Part shown: positions 5,041 to 5,176 of the stretch, piece after piece | Position numbering within the stretch: position 1 is the first letter of the stretch | Layout: each line of letters starts with the position of its first letter | DNA from: F1-20-MAGs016 sp046086245 | GTDB taxonomy: Bacteria; Planctomycetota; Planctomycetia; Pirellulales; UBA1268 | Direction: 5' to 3' | Assembly (NCBI GenBank): GCA_046086245.1 | Contig: JBJSXB010000070.1 | Span: 1-5,176, forward strand | DNA: 5,176 bases | Position numbers and translations under genes: made by a program | Notes under the pieces: model-generated | What the model saw: only the letters and a program-made list of their open reading frames with translations | Databases searched by the model: none | Told to the model about the DNA's origin: nothing

Positions 5041-5176
5041 CCCGCAACGCGATGCGATCGGTGGTGGAAGAGCGTCGGTACGACGAGCTTCGCACGCCGC
5101 CGGCCGACGAGCGGACAGCGACGAGCGGAAGACGAATCGAGGGACATGCCGGATCGCTCCGGCGGGTCCATCGCAG

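Larger units (their letters stand above)
4915..5176. other. Right-edge region, probably a leader of the next gene
   Basis: After the 53-aa frame ends at 4914, I see the promoter and dyad around 5003-5040, and otherwise no gene I would defend. A plus-strand frame from an ATG at 4911 (another ATGA overlap) stays open to the window end, but its product is Arg-rich and featureless and the promoter lies inside it. An ATG at 5146 could start the next gene with a leader of about 100 nt; only ten codons are visible. Confidence 0.4.

Noticed and set aside
1..5176. CRISPR array, tRNA/rRNA gene, insertion sequence or phage-like segment
   Set aside because: I saw no regularly spaced direct repeats, cloverleaf or rRNA-like stretches, transposase motifs or terminal inverted repeats on either strand.

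Overview
The window is very GC-rich DNA with no rRNA, tRNA, CRISPR array, insertion sequence or other mobile element that I can recognise. The best lineage guess is a planctomycete (Planctomycetota). This rests on a PEP-CTERM (exosortase-sorted) surface protein with an Arg-rich C-terminus, a GYF_2/bPH_2 membrane protein, a stand-alone secreted CIA30-domain protein, and widely spaced genes with GC-rich spacers. It is an inference from gene content, not a marker-gene assignment.

Layout. Positions 1-206 hold the 3' end of a probable FAD-linked oxidoreductase, followed by a strong hairpin. Positions 407-1078 (+) encode a GYF_2-like plus bPH_2 membrane protein. It converges with a secreted CIA30-domain protein on the minus strand (1109-1678); the two stop codons are 30 nt apart. 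A 370-nt divergent spacer (1679-2048) separates the CIA30 gene from a rightward stress-type cluster: a triple-BON-domain protein (2049-2702), an 83-aa Cys/His-containing helical protein (2778-3029) and an Hsp20 small heat-shock protein (3140-3628). This cluster ends at a 12-bp hairpin. After a gene-poor stretch of about 300 nt comes the PEP-CTERM protein (3926-4756). Its stop overlaps the start of a possible 53-aa single-span membrane peptide (ATGA, 4753-4914). The right edge holds the best sigma70-like promoter of the window (TTGCGT, 16 nt, TATACT; 5013-5040). An inverted repeat covers its -35 box, and it points to a gene that starts near or beyond the window end.

How the genes relate. BON, the 83-aa protein and Hsp20 share orientation and modest spacing, and each has a Shine-Dalgarno-like site, so they look like one stress-response unit. 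A perfect 10-bp hairpin between the first two could partly uncouple their expression. The PEP-CTERM gene and the small membrane ORF may be translationally coupled. The other genes appear to be independent neighbours. I found no clear defence, mobile or biosynthetic system. The least understood item is the 83-aa protein between BON and Hsp20.
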